Positions 1 through 9,079 are shown, counted from the first letter of the stretch. The stretch is DNA of 64,000 bases from Massilia sp. TS11 (GCF_022012445.1 NZ_JAKLTS010000016.1:29756-93755); one strand, 5' to 3'. Made by a program: numbers and translations. The notes: generated from the letters alone by a model not told the origin.

Positions 1-2
1 AG

Positions 3-1013
3 CTCGGGCGCGCCTATGTCGAGGGCCTGATCGAGGTGCGCGGGCGCGCCGCCGACATGATCCAGATCGTGACCGAGCTGGCGCGCGCAAGCCTGCGTCC
101 GGGGCGCAGCGTCACGCGCCTGCTGCGCCACACGCGCGCGCGCGACGCCGCCGCCATCCGCTACCACTACGATGTCTCGAACGATTTTTACGCGGCCTGG
201 CTCGACCGCAACATGGTGTATTCCTGCGCCTATTTCGAGCATGGCGACGAGACCCTGGGCGCGGCCCAGCTGAAGAAAATCGACCACATCCTGGCCAAGA
301 TTGCCCTGCAGCCGGGGCAACGCCTGCTCGACGTCGGCTGCGGCTGGGGTGCGCTGGTGCTGCGCGCGGCCGAGCGCTATGGCGCGCGCTGCCTCGGCAT
401 CACCCTGTCCGAAAACCAGGCGGCACTGGCGCGCGCGCGCGTCGCCGAGGCCGGCCTCGGCCATCTGATCGAGATCCGCCTGCAGGACTACCGCGATGTG
501 CGCGGCGAGTTTGAGCGCATCACCAGCGTCGGCATGTTCGAGCATGTGGGCCTGGCCAATCTGGCCAGCTATTTCGCCCACTTGCGCAGCCTGCTCGCGC
601 CGGGCGGCATCATCATGAACCACGGCATCACCAGCACCAGTGTCGACGCCCGCGACGCGCCCTATGGCGGCGGGCGCTTCATCGACGAATACGTGTTCCC
701 CCATGGCGAACTGGCCCATATCGGCACGGTGCTGCAGGCCATGCAGGAAGGCGGGCTCGAGGCGCGCGACGTGGAAAATCTGCGCCGCCACTACGCGCGC
801 ACCTGCAGCCTGTGGGCCGAGCGTTTCGAAGCGGCCGGCGAGCAGCTGCACAGCCTGGTCGATGCGCGCCGCTACCGCATCTGGCGCGTGTATCTGGCCG
901 GCTGCGCGTATGCGTTCGCGCACGACTGGGTCAGCCTGTACCAGGTGGTGTGCGGGCGCGCCGGCGAAGGGCCCGAGGGCATGCCCTGGTCACGCCGCTA
1001 CATGTACGCCTAA
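3..1013 (+). CDS. Cyclopropane-fatty-acid synthase-like SAM methyltransferase (5' end outside window)
   Basis: The reading frame is open to the left edge, so the N-terminus is missing; a GTG at 36 is internal and not a likely start. The visible 336 residues contain a SAM-binding motif I (LLDVGCGWGAL) and the family block YHYDVSNDFYAAWLD near the visible N-terminus. The segments FEHVG and NHGI, and the C-terminal RRYMYA, also fit the cyclopropane-fatty-acid-phospholipid synthase family. Such enzymes methylenate unsaturated acyl chains of membrane phospholipids using SAM; a methyltransferase on another lipid substrate cannot be excluded. It converges with the histidine kinase gene on the minus strand, their ends overlapping by 4 bases. 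Confidence 0.85.
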   Translation, partial: LGRAYVEGLIEVRGRAADMIQIVTELARASLRPGRSVTRLLRHTRARDAAAIRYHYDVSNDFYAAWLDRNMVYSCAYFEHGDETLGAAQLKKIDHILAKIALQPGQRLLDVGCGWGALVLRAAERYGARCLGITLSENQAALARARVAEAGLGHLIEIRLQDYRDVRGEFERITSVGMFEHVGLANLASYFAHLRSLLAPGGIIMNHGITSTSVDARDAPYGGGRFIDEYVFPHGELAHIGTVLQAMQEGGLEARDVENLRRHYARTCSLWAERFEAAGEQLHSLVDARRYRIWRVYLAGCAYAFAHDWVSLYQVVCGRAGEGPEGMPWSRRYMYA

Positions 1014-4000
1014 GCGGCGCCGTGCTCGGCGATCAGGGCGCGCAGGGCCGCATACACCTCGTCCAGCAGCGGGCCGAGCGTGGCCAGCTGGCCCAGCATG
1101 GCCGCGCTGTCGCCGGCGGCCAGGCTGCGCGCCAGCTGTTCGAGCGCATCCTGGGCCGGACCGGCGCCGAAATTGACGAGCACACCCTTGAGGCTATGCG
1201 CGGCGCGCTGGATGGCCTCGCGCTCGCCGCGCCGCACGGCCGCGGCCAGGGTCTCGAACAGGGCCGGGCCGTCGACCAGGAAGATGCCGGCCAGTTCAAG
1301 GAACAGATCGAGGTCGTCGTCGAGGCGCTTGAGCGCGCTCTGCCAGGCCAGCACCGGCTGCTGGGCGCCGGCGTCGAAGCGGCGCACCACGTCGCGCAGG
1401 CGGGCCGCGTCGATCGGCTTGGACAGATAGTCGTCCATGCCGGCCGCCAGGCAGCGCTCGCGGTCGCCCTGCATGGCGCGCGCCGTCATCGCCACAATCG
1501 GCACATGGGCGCCCTCGCCCTGGTCGGCCTCGCGCTGGCGGATATGACGCGCCACGCTCAGGCCGTCCAGGCCCGGCATCTGTACGTCGAGCAGAATCAG
1601 GTCGAAGCCGCCGGCCTGCGCATGTTCGAGCGCGGCCAGGCCATTGTCGACCAGGGTGATGTGGTGGCCCAGGCGTTCGAGCAGGCGCACGGCCAGGCGC
1701 TGGTTGACCGGATTGTCCTCGGCCAGCAGCACGCGCAGGCGCCAGGCCGCGTGCTCCTGGCTGCTGTAGACGGGCTCACGCGCGCAGCCGCCGGCCGCGC
1801 TGGCGCCCGGCAGCAAGGGCGCCAAGCTGGGCGGCTGGGCCGCATCTTCGTCGTCCGCCAGGGCCGCGCTGGGCGTCAGCGGCAGCGTGAAATAAAAGGT
1901 GCTGCCGCGCCCCGGTTCGCTGTCGACCAGCAGCTCGCCCTGCATCAGGATCACCAGGCGGCGGCTGATCGTCAGGCCGAGGCCGGTGCCGCCGTACTGG
2001 CGCGTGGTCGAGCCGTCGGCCTGGGCGAAGGCCTCGAAAATCAGGCGCTGCTTGTCGGCCGGGATGCCGATGCCGGTGTCGCGCACGGCGAAATGCAGGT
2101 CGACCCGGTGCGCCTGCACGCGCCCGACGGCCACGGTCAGCACGACCTCGCCCTGCTCGGTGAACTTGATCGCATTGCCCAGCAAGTTCAGCAGCACCTG
2201 GCGCAGGCGGCCCGGGTCGCCCTTGACGGCCGGCGGCAGGCCGCTGCCCAGTTCCAGCGCCAGGCGCAGGCCCTTCTGCTGGGCGCGCAGCTGCATGGCA
2301 CGCACGCAGGCGTGGGCCAGGCGGGCCGGGTCGAAGGGAATGTCTTCGATGTCGAGCTTGCCCGCCTCGATCTTGGAGAAGTCGAGGATGTCGTTGACGA
2401 TCGTCAGCAGGGCATCGGCCGAGGCCTTGACCAGGCCGATGTCCTCGCGCTGCTGGCCGCTGAGCTTGGATTCGAGCACCAGTTCGGTCATGCCGAGGAT
2501 GCCGTTCATCGGGGTGCGGATTTCATGGCTCATATTGGCCAGGAATTCGCTCTTCGCGCGGCTGGCCGCTTCGGCCGATTCGATCGCGCGCTGCATGGCT
2601 TCGCGCGCCGCGCGCTGTTCGCTGATGTCGATCGCAAAGCCCAGCAGATAGCTCTCGCCGCCGCTGGTGATCACCACCCGGTTGACCAGCAGATCGATGG
2701 GCGGATCGACGAACTTCAGGCGCCGCTCGGCCGTGATCAGACGGCCCGTGCGCCAGGCTTCCTCGTCTTCGCGCGCCGTCATGGCGACCCAGCCGGGTGT
2801 GGCGAATTCTTCGATGCGGCGCCCCAGCATCTGCGCCTTGGGCAGCGGCGCCATCTGGCAGAACTGGCGGTTCAGGCGCACGAAGCGGCCGTCGCGGTCC
2901 TTGAGGAAGACCGGCAACGGCAGCTGGTCGAGAATCTGCTCGGTCAGCTCGCGCTGGCGCTGGGCTTCCAGCTCGGCCAGCTTGCGGGCGCTGATGTCCT
3001 GCAAGGTGCCGGCGATGCGCAGCGCGCGCTTGCCGCGCCAGGCGATCACCTTGCCGCGCAGGGCCGTGTAGCGCCAGGCCCCGCTGGCCGTGCGAAAACG
3101 CAGTTCGATGTCGAGCTCGGGCCGCTGCTGGCGCAGATGCTCCTTCAGATGCACATGCCAGGCCCAGGCGTCGTCCGGATGCATCTCGGCGCGCCAGTCG
3201 ATGCCGCGCAGGCGCGGATCGTCGAGGCCGTAGCCGAGGCCGAGCAGCCAGGCCTCCTCGACATACGGCTGGGCCTCGTCCATATTCCAGTCCCACAGGC
3301 GGCTCTCGGCGCCCTTCAGGGCCTGGCGCAGGCGCTCCTCGCTGACGGCCAGCTGGTCCTGGGTCAGCTTCTGTTCGGTCACGTCGATCAGCGAACCGCT
3401 CATGCCGGTCACATTGCCGCGCTCGTCCTCGATGCGGCGCGCGTACACCTGCAGCCAGCGCTGGCCGCCGTCGTGCGTCCGGAAGCGCAGGGTCTGGCGA
3501 AAGTCGGCGCTGCGCTGCGACAGCAGGGCGATCAGGGCCTGCAGATGCTGCTGCTGGTCCTCGCCGAGGACAAAACCGAGGGCGCGCCGGCCCAGGCTGT
3601 CGACCACGGAAAAGCCGGTGATCGCTTCCCAGGCCGGGTTCAGATACACCCAGTGGCCGGCCAGATCGGTCTGGAACACGACCTCACGCAGGCTGTTCAG
3701 AATGCGGCGGTGATTCGCCTCGGCCTTGGCCAGGGCGCCGCGCGCCTGTTCGCGCTGCTGGACCAGGTGCTCGAGCAGATGGGTCAGGCGCAGCAGATCG
3801 GATTCGAAATCGTCGCTGGCCGGACGCGGCGGCAGCGGTGCGCCGTCGGCCAGGCGCTCGACCGAGGCCTGCAGCGACGCCAGAATCTCGCGCTGGCGCT
3901 CGGCCTCGGCGCGCAACTGGGCATTGGCGCCCATCAGTTCGGCCGAGGAGATGTCGAGCATGCGGGTGCGTACCTGCAGGTCGCGCTCGAACTGCTGGTA

Positions 4001-4153
4001 GCTCTGGTCGATCAGCTGGAGCAGCCTGACCACGCCATCGGCCAGGCCGTCGTCGCCGCGCGCGCGCAGCTCCTGGATGCGCTGGTACAGGTCGCGTTCG
4101 CTGGCCACGCCGAAGGCCTGGCGCAGCTGGCGGCCGAGCAGGCGGTGGCGCAC
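1010..4153 (-). CDS. Hybrid histidine kinase: coiled coil, three PAS, HisKA, HATPase, receiver, HPt
   Basis: A 1047-residue cytoplasmic hybrid sensor kinase without obvious membrane segments. It has an N-terminal helical/coiled-coil region (about 1-145) and PAS-type domains near 150-260, 270-390 and 400-512. HisKA follows with phospho-acceptor His543 (MSHEIRTP), then HATPase with DTGIGIP and GGTGLGL (about 645-758). The receiver has Asp856 (LLDVQMP) and the C-terminal HPt has His986 (AAHSLKG). These modules support an internal His-Asp-His phosphorelay. It begins with GTG, 3 bases after the stop of the HD-GYP regulator, so the two are probably translated together. The HPt may pass phosphate to that regulator (inference). 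The input signal is unknown. Confidence 0.93.
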   Translation of the reverse strand: MRHRLLGRQLRQAFGVASERDLYQRIQELRARGDDGLADGVVRLLQLIDQSYQQFERDLQVRTRMLDISSAELMGANAQLRAEAERQREILASLQASVERLADGAPLPPRPASDDFESDLLRLTHLLEHLVQQREQARGALAKAEANHRRILNSLREVVFQTDLAGHWVYLNPAWEAITGFSVVDSLGRRALGFVLGEDQQQHLQALIALLSQRSADFRQTLRFRTHDGGQRWLQVYARRIEDERGNVTGMSGSLIDVTEQKLTQDQLAVSEERLRQALKGAESRLWDWNMDEAQPYVEEAWLLGLGYGLDDPRLRGIDWRAEMHPDDAWAWHVHLKEHLRQQRPELDIELRFRTASGAWRYTALRGKVIAWRGKRALRIAGTLQDISARKLAELEAQRQRELTEQILDQLPLPVFLKDRDGRFVRLNRQFCQMAPLPKAQMLGRRIEEFATPGWVAMTAREDEEAWRTGRLITAERRLKFVDPPIDLLVNRVVITSGGESYLLGFAIDISEQRAAREAMQRAIESAEAASRAKSEFLANMSHEIRTPMNGILGMTELVLESKLSGQQREDIGLVKASADALLTIVNDILDFSKIEAGKLDIEDIPFDPARLAHACVRAMQLRAQQKGLRLALELGSGLPPAVKGDPGRLRQVLLNLLGNAIKFTEQGEVVLTVAVGRVQAHRVDLHFAVRDTGIGIPADKQRLIFEAFAQADGSTTRQYGGTGLGLTISRRLVILMQGELLVDSEPGRGSTFYFTLPLTPSAALADDEDAAQPPSLAPLLPGASAAGGCAREPVYSSQEHAAWRLRVLLAEDNPVNQRLAVRLLERLGHHITLVDNGLAALEHAQAGGFDLILLDVQMPGLDGLSVARHIRQREADQGEGAHVPIVAMTARAMQGDRERCLAAGMDDYLSKPIDAARLRDVVRRFDAGAQQPVLAWQSALKRLDDDLDLFLELAGIFLVDGPALFETLAAAVRRGEREAIQRAAHSLKGVLVNFGAGPAQDALEQLARSLAAGDSAAMLGQLATLGPLLDEVYAALRALIAEHGAA

Positions 4154-4156
4154 GCT

Positions 4157-5203
4157 CTAGCCGCCTTCGGCCATGCCGTCCTGGAAGCGGGCGCGCACGG
4201 CCAGCACCTCGTCCCAGCGCGCCAGCAGCGCGTCGACGCAGACCGGATCGAAATGGCTGCCGCGGTTGTCGATCAGGTAGTCGCGCGCGGCCTCCAGGCT
4301 CCAGGCCTGCTTGTAGGGGCGCACGCTGGTCAGGGCATCGAACACATCGGCCACGGCGACGATGCGTCCGACCAGGGGAATCGCCTCCCCGGCCAGGCCC
4401 TGCGGATAGCCGTGGCCGTCGAAGCGCTCGTGGTGCGAATGGGCGATCACCGCGGCCAGACGCAGCATGCGCGCCTGGCTGTCCTTCAGGATGTCGTGGC
4501 CGATCTTGGCGTGCTGGCGCATGATCACCAGCTCGGCCTCGTCGAGCCGGCCGGGCTTGAGCAGAATGTGGTCGGGCGTGCCGACCTTGCCGATATCGTG
4601 CATCGGCGCGGCGTTCAGGATGTCCTCCCGCTCCTGGGCCGGCAGACCGAGCTGCTCGGCGATCAGGGCCGAATAGTGTGCCATGCGCTGGATGTGGGCG
4701 CCCGTTTCGGGGTCGCGGTATTCGGAGGCGCGGCACAGCAGCAGAATGGTTTCCTGTTCGCGCGCGCGCAATTCGTGGGTGGCCTTGGCCACTTCCTGGG
4801 CCAGCCAGACGGCGCGGTCCTGCAGGGCCAGGCTGGCGCGGCGCAGGGCCAGCATATTGCGCGTGCGCGCCAGGAATTCGACCTTGTCGACCGGCTTGGC
4901 CAGAAAATCGCTGGCCCCGTTTTCGAGCGCGCGGTGGCGCACTTCGACGTCCTGGCTGGCCGTGACCATCAGCACCGGCGGCAGTTCGCGCCCGTCGGCG
5001 CGCAGGCGCGCCATGAAGTCGAGCCCGTTCAGATCGGGCATCATGTAGTCGAGAATCAGGAGGTCGCACGGGTGCTGGCGGCACCAGTCGAGGGCGTCGT
5101 GCGCCGACTGGAAGCTGACGGTGCTGACACCGTCCAGTTTTTCGATGAGGCGCGACATCAACACCAGGTTGATGTGCGTGTCATCGACGATCACCACTTG
5201 CAT
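4157..5203 (-). CDS. Response regulator with HD-GYP phosphodiesterase domain (RpfG-like)
   Basis: A 348-residue two-domain protein. The N-terminal receiver has acidic pocket residues VDD, phospho-acceptor Asp52 (LILDYMMP) and the conserved Lys in AKPVD. A helical linker leads to an HD-GYP domain with MHDIGK (His202-Asp203), HSHHERFDG and HGYP (264-267). HD-GYP proteins hydrolyse cyclic-di-GMP, so the likely role is phosphorylation-controlled lowering of c-di-GMP, affecting motility or biofilm; that output is inferred from the family. The ATG is preceded by GAGGGG. The gene is followed after 3 bases by the hybrid kinase that is its likely phosphodonor. Confidence 0.93.
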   Translation of the reverse strand: MQVVIVDDTHINLVLMSRLIEKLDGVSTVSFQSAHDALDWCRQHPCDLLILDYMMPDLNGLDFMARLRADGRELPPVLMVTASQDVEVRHRALENGASDFLAKPVDKVEFLARTRNMLALRRASLALQDRAVWLAQEVAKATHELRAREQETILLLCRASEYRDPETGAHIQRMAHYSALIAEQLGLPAQEREDILNAAPMHDIGKVGTPDHILLKPGRLDEAELVIMRQHAKIGHDILKDSQARMLRLAAVIAHSHHERFDGHGYPQGLAGEAIPLVGRIVAVADVFDALTSVRPYKQAWSLEAARDYLIDNRGSHFDPVCVDALLARWDEVLAVRARFQDGMAEGG

Positions 5204-5233
5204 GGTGCCCCTCGATCTTTATTCAGGATGAAA

Positions 5234-5773
5234 CTATTTTAACCTGTCAGCAAAGGTTTTTCGGAACTTTGCCAGTTTCGGCGCCACCACGAAGGCGCAA
5301 TAGCCCTGCATCGGGTGCTGGCGGAAATAGTTCTGGTGATAGGCCTCGGCCGGGTAGTACACGCCGGCCGGCTCGATCGTGGTGACGATGGGCGCATCCC
5401 AGACGGCGGCCATGCATTTGATGACGTCCTCGGCAATCGCCGCCTGTTCCGCATCCTGGGCGAAGATCACCGAGCGGTACTGGGTGCCGACATCATTGCC
5501 CTGGCGGTTCAGCGTGGTCGGGTCGTGGATGGTGAAGAAGATTTCGAGCAGCTCGCGGTAGCCGAGCACGGCCGGATCGAATACCAGCTTGACGACTTCC
5601 GCATGGCCGGTGGCGCCGCTGCACACGGCCTCATAACTGGGATCGGGCGTGTGCCCGCCCGCATAGCCAGACTCGACACTGACGACGCCGCGCAATTCCT
5701 GGAAGACGGCCTCCAGACACCAGAAGCATCCGCCGCCGAGAATCGCGGTTTTCGAATCGTGCTCGCTGCTCAC
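5234..5773 (-). CDS. msrA: Peptide-methionine (S)-S-oxide reductase
   Basis: MsrA repairs oxidised proteins by reducing methionine-S-sulfoxide. The signature GGGCFWC gives catalytic Cys16, and the family blocks VESGYAGG, YRELLEIFF and YRSVIF are present. I chose a GTG start at 5773 because AAGGAG lies 8 bases upstream and it yields 179 residues, the normal MsrA length. An upstream in-frame ATG would add 16 Arg-rich residues without homology. A perfect stem-loop (5797-5814) lies just upstream in the leader. It is transcribed in the same direction as map, but the 94-base spacer suggests its own promoter. Confidence 0.95.
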   Translation of the reverse strand: MSSEHDSKTAILGGGCFWCLEAVFQELRGVVSVESGYAGGHTPDPSYEAVCSGATGHAEVVKLVFDPAVLGYRELLEIFFTIHDPTTLNRQGNDVGTQYRSVIFAQDAEQAAIAEDVIKCMAAVWDAPIVTTIEPAGVYYPAEAYHQNYFRQHPMQGYCAFVVAPKLAKFRKTFADRLK

Positions 5774-5796
5774 CCCATGCTCTCCTTGGCTTGCCC

Positions 5797-5814
5797 GTGC
5801 CCGCAGGCGGGCAC
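5797..5814 (-). other. Perfect 8-bp stem-loop between map and msrA
   Basis: GTGCCCGC (5797-5804) is followed by two bases and its exact complement GCGGGCAC (5807-5814). It lies 23 bases upstream of the msrA start and about 55 bases after the map stop. No T-run follows on either strand, so it is not a canonical terminator; it could be an mRNA-stabilising or attenuating structure. Function unknown. Confidence 0.35.
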
Positions 5815-5867
5815 GCATCAACCCTATTCTAGCGCGTGTGGCCGCGCCCTTGCTGGCGCACGTGCAA

Positions 5868-6638
5868 CTAGGCGCGCCCGCCGCCCTCGCCGGCGCGCAA
5901 GGTCAGCACTTTGACGCCCTGGCGCGTCACCAGCACCGTGTGCTCGAACTGGGCCGACAGCTGGCCGTCGCGCGTGACCACGGTCCAGCCGTCGGCCTCG
6001 GTGTAGACCTCGGCCGCGCCCTGGTTGATCATCGGCTCGATGGTGAAAGTCATGCCTTCGCGCAGCACCATGCCGGTGCCGGCGCGGCCCCAGTGCAGCA
6101 CCTGGGGCTCTTCGTGCATCGCACGGCCGATGCCATGCCCGCAGTAGTCTTCGACCACGGTGTAGCCGTGCTTGTTGGCATGACGCTCGATCGCGTGGCC
6201 GATGTCGCCGAGGCGGCCGCCGGGACGCACGGCGCGGATGCCCTTCCACAGGGCCTCGTAGCTGACCTGGACCAGGCGCCGCGCGGCCGGGCTCACCTCG
6301 CCGACCAGATAGGTTTTGCTGGAGTCGGCGATGAAGCCGTTCTTTTCGAGCGTGATGTCGAAGTTGACGATATCGCCGCTGCACAGGATCTCGTCGGCGG
6401 CCGGCACGCCATGGCAGACCACCTGGTTGCGCGAGGCATTGAGCGCATAGGCAAAGCCGTACTGGCCCTTGCTGGCCGGGCGCGCCTTGAGCGTGTCGAC
6501 GATGTAGCGTTCGACCAGATCATTGACCTGCAAGGTCGACAGGCCGATCAGCGGCTGCTGATCGAGGTGCTCGAACACGCGCGCCAGCAGTCGGCCGGAC
6601 TCGGCCATCAGGGCGATTTCCTGGGGGCGCTTGATCAT
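5868..6638 (-). CDS. map: Type I methionine aminopeptidase
   Basis: It removes the N-terminal methionine from nascent proteins. The two-metal site ligands are visible: Asp in NFDITLE, Asp in FIADSSKT, His in CGHGIGRAMHE, Glu in FTIEPMI and Glu in QFEHTVL. The product is 256 residues, normal for type I enzymes. The start is the ATG at 6638, whose first bases overlap the TGA of the upstream ParD-like gene (ATGA). An upstream start would add a basic segment read from that other gene. Pairing with a ParD-like regulator suggests a secondary, regulated Map rather than the housekeeping copy (inference). Confidence 0.93.
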   Translation of the reverse strand: MIKRPQEIALMAESGRLLARVFEHLDQQPLIGLSTLQVNDLVERYIVDTLKARPASKGQYGFAYALNASRNQVVCHGVPAADEILCSGDIVNFDITLEKNGFIADSSKTYLVGEVSPAARRLVQVSYEALWKGIRAVRPGGRLGDIGHAIERHANKHGYTVVEDYCGHGIGRAMHEEPQVLHWGRAGTGMVLREGMTFTIEPMINQGAAEVYTEADGWTVVTRDGQLSAQFEHTVLVTRQGVKVLTLRAGEGGGRA

Positions 6639-6847
6639 GAGGCGCTTTCGTGCAGGGCGCTGGTGTCGACCCCGGCGCCGCGCATCTCGCGCACGAGCAG
6701 TTCGTTGAAGCTCAGGGTCGGGTTCATTTCGCACAGCATGCCGATCTTGATCCAGAACGCCGCCTGGGCATTGATCGAGCGGCAGGCCACGGCGCTCGCC
6801 CGGCGCAGCTGCTCATGCAGTTCGGCGTCGATGTTCACAATGCCCAT
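6635..6847 (-). CDS. Small ParD-like (ribbon-helix-helix type) regulator upstream of map
   Basis: A 70-residue protein beginning MGIVNIDAELHEQLRRAS. The short beta strand followed by two helices (SINAQAAFWIKIGM) fits the ParD-like antitoxin family known beside type I methionine aminopeptidases. It overlaps map by 4 bases, so the two are co-translated. There is no toxin of the ParE type nearby; map sits in the toxin position. A strong extended -10 and an overlapping palindrome just upstream suggest autoregulation. DNA binding is inferred from the fold. Confidence 0.75.
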   Translation of the reverse strand: MGIVNIDAELHEQLRRASAVACRSINAQAAFWIKIGMLCEMNPTLSFNELLVREMRGAGVDTSALHESAS

Positions 6848-6871
6848 GGCATCCCCTCACAATATATTAAA

Positions 6872-6900
6872 CATATACGTTCCATATATGCAGTATAGCA
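6872..6900 (-). promoter_or_regulatory. Extended -10 promoter overlapping a palindromic operator for parD-like/map
   Basis: On the minus strand TGCTATACT (6892-6900) is an excellent extended -10 element. Immediately downstream, at the expected transcription start, lies the imperfect palindrome CATATACGTTCCATATATG (6872-6890 on the plus strand). The stretch is strikingly AT-rich within GC-rich DNA. This layout fits an operator for the ribbon-helix-helix-like protein encoded 25 bases downstream. Binding is an inference. Confidence 0.6.
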
Positions 6901-7003
6901 TGCGGAGCGCGCCCTTGTTGCGCGCGCCCGTGGTGCGCCCTGCCCGCCCGGCGCACAATCGGCGCAGCGCTTTCCCGGGCTTTCCCAGAGGAGTTTTGGC
7001 ATA

Positions 7004-7537
7004 ATGACGAAAAGTCCTTGTTTTCCCATGAATACCAGTTCCCCGCGCGCCACTGAACCCAGCTTTGACTCTGTGCAATTTCGCAGGGCCCTGGGCCAAT
7101 TTGCCACTGGCGTCACGGTCATCACCACCCGCCTGGCCGACGGCAGCTACCGCGGCCTGACGGCCAGCTCCTTCAACTCGGTGTCGCTGACGCCGCCGCT
7201 GGTGCTGTGGAGCCTGGGCGCGGCCGCCAACAGCCTGCCGATTTTCAGCGGCAATTCGCATTACGTGATCAATGTGCTCAGCGCTGAGCAGGCCCATCTG
7301 GCCGAGCGCTTCGCGCGCCGCAGCGACAATCCGTTCGGCGACCTGGCCTTCCGCCTGTCGCGCACCGGCCTGCCGATCATCGAGGGCGCCGCCGCCTGGT
7401 TCGAATGCCATAACCGCAGCCAGTATCCGGAGGGCGACCACGTGATTTTCGTGGGCGAGGTCGAGGCCTGCGGCTATGCCAGCCAGCCCGCCCTTTTATT
7501 TCATAATGGTCAATTTTCGAGCACGCCGATGCGGTAA
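7004..7537 (+). CDS. Flavin reductase-like FMN-binding protein
   Basis: A 177-residue protein of the flavin reductase/HpaC-like split-barrel family. The segments FRRALGQFATGVTVIT, GLTASSFNSVSLTPP and the C-terminal FLGEVE-like VIFVGEVEAC are characteristic. Members use NAD(P)H to reduce FMN or FAD for a partner monooxygenase. No monooxygenase is visible nearby, so the partner is unknown. AGAGGAG lies 10 bases before the ATG at 7004; an ATG at 7028 is an alternative start. It is divergent from the parD-like/map pair and precedes gcdH on the same strand. Confidence 0.88.
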   Translation: MTKSPCFPMNTSSPRATEPSFDSVQFRRALGQFATGVTVITTRLADGSYRGLTASSFNSVSLTPPLVLWSLGAAANSLPIFSGNSHYVINVLSAEQAHLAERFARRSDNPFGDLAFRLSRTGLPIIEGAAAWFECHNRSQYPEGDHVIFVGEVEACGYASQPALLFHNGQFSSTPMR

Positions 7538-7597
7538 AATGCGCGCTTTGACCTCGGTGGTCTATACAAATACATTCGACAGAGACAGGAAATTTTC

Positions 7598-8782
7598 ATG
7601 AGCAAAGCCAAAGCCCAATTCCACTGGGACGACCCGCTGCTGCTGGATGCCCAGCTCAGCGATGACGAGCGCATGGTGCGCGATGCCGCCGCCGCCTACT
7701 GCCAGGACAAGCTGCAGCCGCGCGTGCTGGAAGCCTTCCGCCACGAGCGCATGGACAGCAGCATCTTCCGCGAAATGGGTGAACTTGGCCTGCTCGGCCC
7801 GACGATTCCGGAACAGTACGGCGGTCCCGGCCTCAACTACGTGGCCTATGGCCTGATCGCGCGCGAAGTCGAGCGCGTCGACTCCGGCTACCGCTCGATG
7901 ATGAGCGTCCAGTCCTCGCTGGTGATGGTGCCGATCTATGAATTCGGCAATGAAGCGACCAAACAGAAATACCTGCCCAAACTGGCCAGCGGCGAATGGA
8001 TCGGCTGCTTCGGCCTGACCGAGCCCAACCACGGTTCCGACCCGGCCTCGATGGTCACGCGCGCGCGCAAGGTCGAGGGCGGCTACAGCCTGACCGGCAG
8101 CAAGATGTGGATCACCAATTCGCCGGTGGCCGATGTCTTCGTGGTCTGGGCCAAGGACGATGAAGGCGCGATCCGCGGTTTCGTGCTCGAGAAGGGCTGG
8201 AAGGGTCTGTCGGCCCCGGCCATCCACGGCAAGTTCGGCCTGCGCGCCTCGATCACCGGCGAAATCGTGATGGACAATGTGTTCGTGCCGGAAGAGAACG
8301 CCTTCCCCGAGGTGCGCGGTCTGAAGGGCCCGTTCACCTGCCTGAACTCGGCCCGCTATGGCATCGCCTGGGGCGCGCTCGGCGCCGCCGAAGCCTGCTT
8401 CCACACGGCACGCCGGTACACGATGGACCGCCAGCAGTTCGGCCGTCCGCTGGCCGCCAACCAGCTGATCCAGAAGAAGCTGGCCGACATGGAAACCGAA
8501 ATCGCGCTCGGCCTGCAGGGCTGCCTGCGCCTGGGCCGCATGAAGGACGAAGGCACGGCCGCGGTCGAAATCACCTCGATCATGAAGCGCAATTCCTGCG
8601 GCAAGGCGCTCGACATCGCCCGCGCGGCGCGCGACATGCTCGGCGGGAATGGCATCAGCGACGAGTTCGGCATCATCCGCCACATGGTCAACCTCGAGGT
8701 GGTCAACACCTACGAAGGCACGCACGACATCCACGCCCTGATCCTGGGCCGTGCGATCACCGGCATCGCCGCCTTCTCCTGA
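7598..8782 (+). CDS. gcdH: Glutaryl-CoA dehydrogenase (acyl-CoA dehydrogenase family)
   Basis: A 394-residue flavoprotein that oxidatively decarboxylates glutaryl-CoA to crotonyl-CoA in lysine/tryptophan breakdown. The sequence shows [12 protein letters not shown], the FAD-site [21 protein letters not shown] and the C-terminal [20 protein letters not shown] with the catalytic Glu of this subfamily. The length and SYGL-type N-terminus match GcdH rather than short-chain dehydrogenases. The ATG follows CAGGAAATTTTC. It ends 11 bases before the convergent KTSC gene. Confidence 0.93.
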   Translation: MSKAKAQFHWDDPLLLDAQLSDDERMVRDAAAAYCQDKLQPRVLEAFRHERMDSSIFREMGELGLLGPTIPEQYGGPGLNYVAYGLIAREVERVDSGYRSMMSVQSSLVMVPIYEFGNEATKQKYLPKLASGEWIGCFGLTEPNHGSDPASMVTRARKVEGGYSLTGSKMWITNSPVADVFVVWAKDDEGAIRGFVLEKGWKGLSAPAIHGKFGLRASITGEIVMDNVFVPEENAFPEVRGLKGPFTCLNSARYGIAWGALGAAEACFHTARRYTMDRQQFGRPLAANQLIQKKLADMETEIALGLQGCLRLGRMKDEGTAAVEITSIMKRNSCGKALDIARAARDMLGGNGISDEFGIIRHMVNLEVVNTYEGTHDIHALILGRAITGIAAFS

Positions 8783-8793
8783 GCGGCCGGCGC

Positions 8794-9063
8794 CTAGTCC
8801 CCGGGCGCCTTGAACAAGTCCTCGAGCGCAGCGCGCGTGCTCTTTTCCTGCACGCGGCTGCGCTGGCCGGCAAATTCCTCTTCGATATTGTCGCGATAGA
8901 AGCTCCAGGGCGCACCCGCGTTGGCGAAGCGCCGCCACAGCTCGGCCCCGACATTGCTGTAGTCCAGCGCCGTACCGTCATCGAATTCGACGCGCAGCAC
9001 GCGCGTGCGCGCCTCGTAGCCGATCGCGCGCAGCTTGCCGGCGTTAATCTTCTTCATCTCCAT
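8794..9063 (-). CDS. KTSC domain-containing protein
   Basis: An 89-residue protein whose first 65 residues resemble the KTSC domain (LRAIGYEARTRVLRVEFDDG, followed by Y-x-N-V and a PWSFYRDNI-like segment). The domain is named for a C-terminal Lys-Thr-Ser-Cys motif in some members and is associated with lysyl-tRNA synthetase fusions; its role is unknown. It follows the OmpW gene on the same strand but is separated by a terminator hairpin, so it is probably transcribed separately. Confidence 0.7.
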   Translation of the reverse strand: MEMKKINAGKLRAIGYEARTRVLRVEFDDGTALDYSNVGAELWRRFANAGAPWSFYRDNIEEEFAGQRSRVQEKSTRAALEDLFKAPGD

Positions 9064-9079
9064 GCTGTCTCCCAGGCAT

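Noticed and set aside
812..5242. Long uninterrupted plus-strand frame opposite the kinase and HD-GYP genes
   Set aside because: It reads as an Arg/Gln/Ala-rich low-information antisense sequence; the minus strand encodes recognised domains with proper starts.
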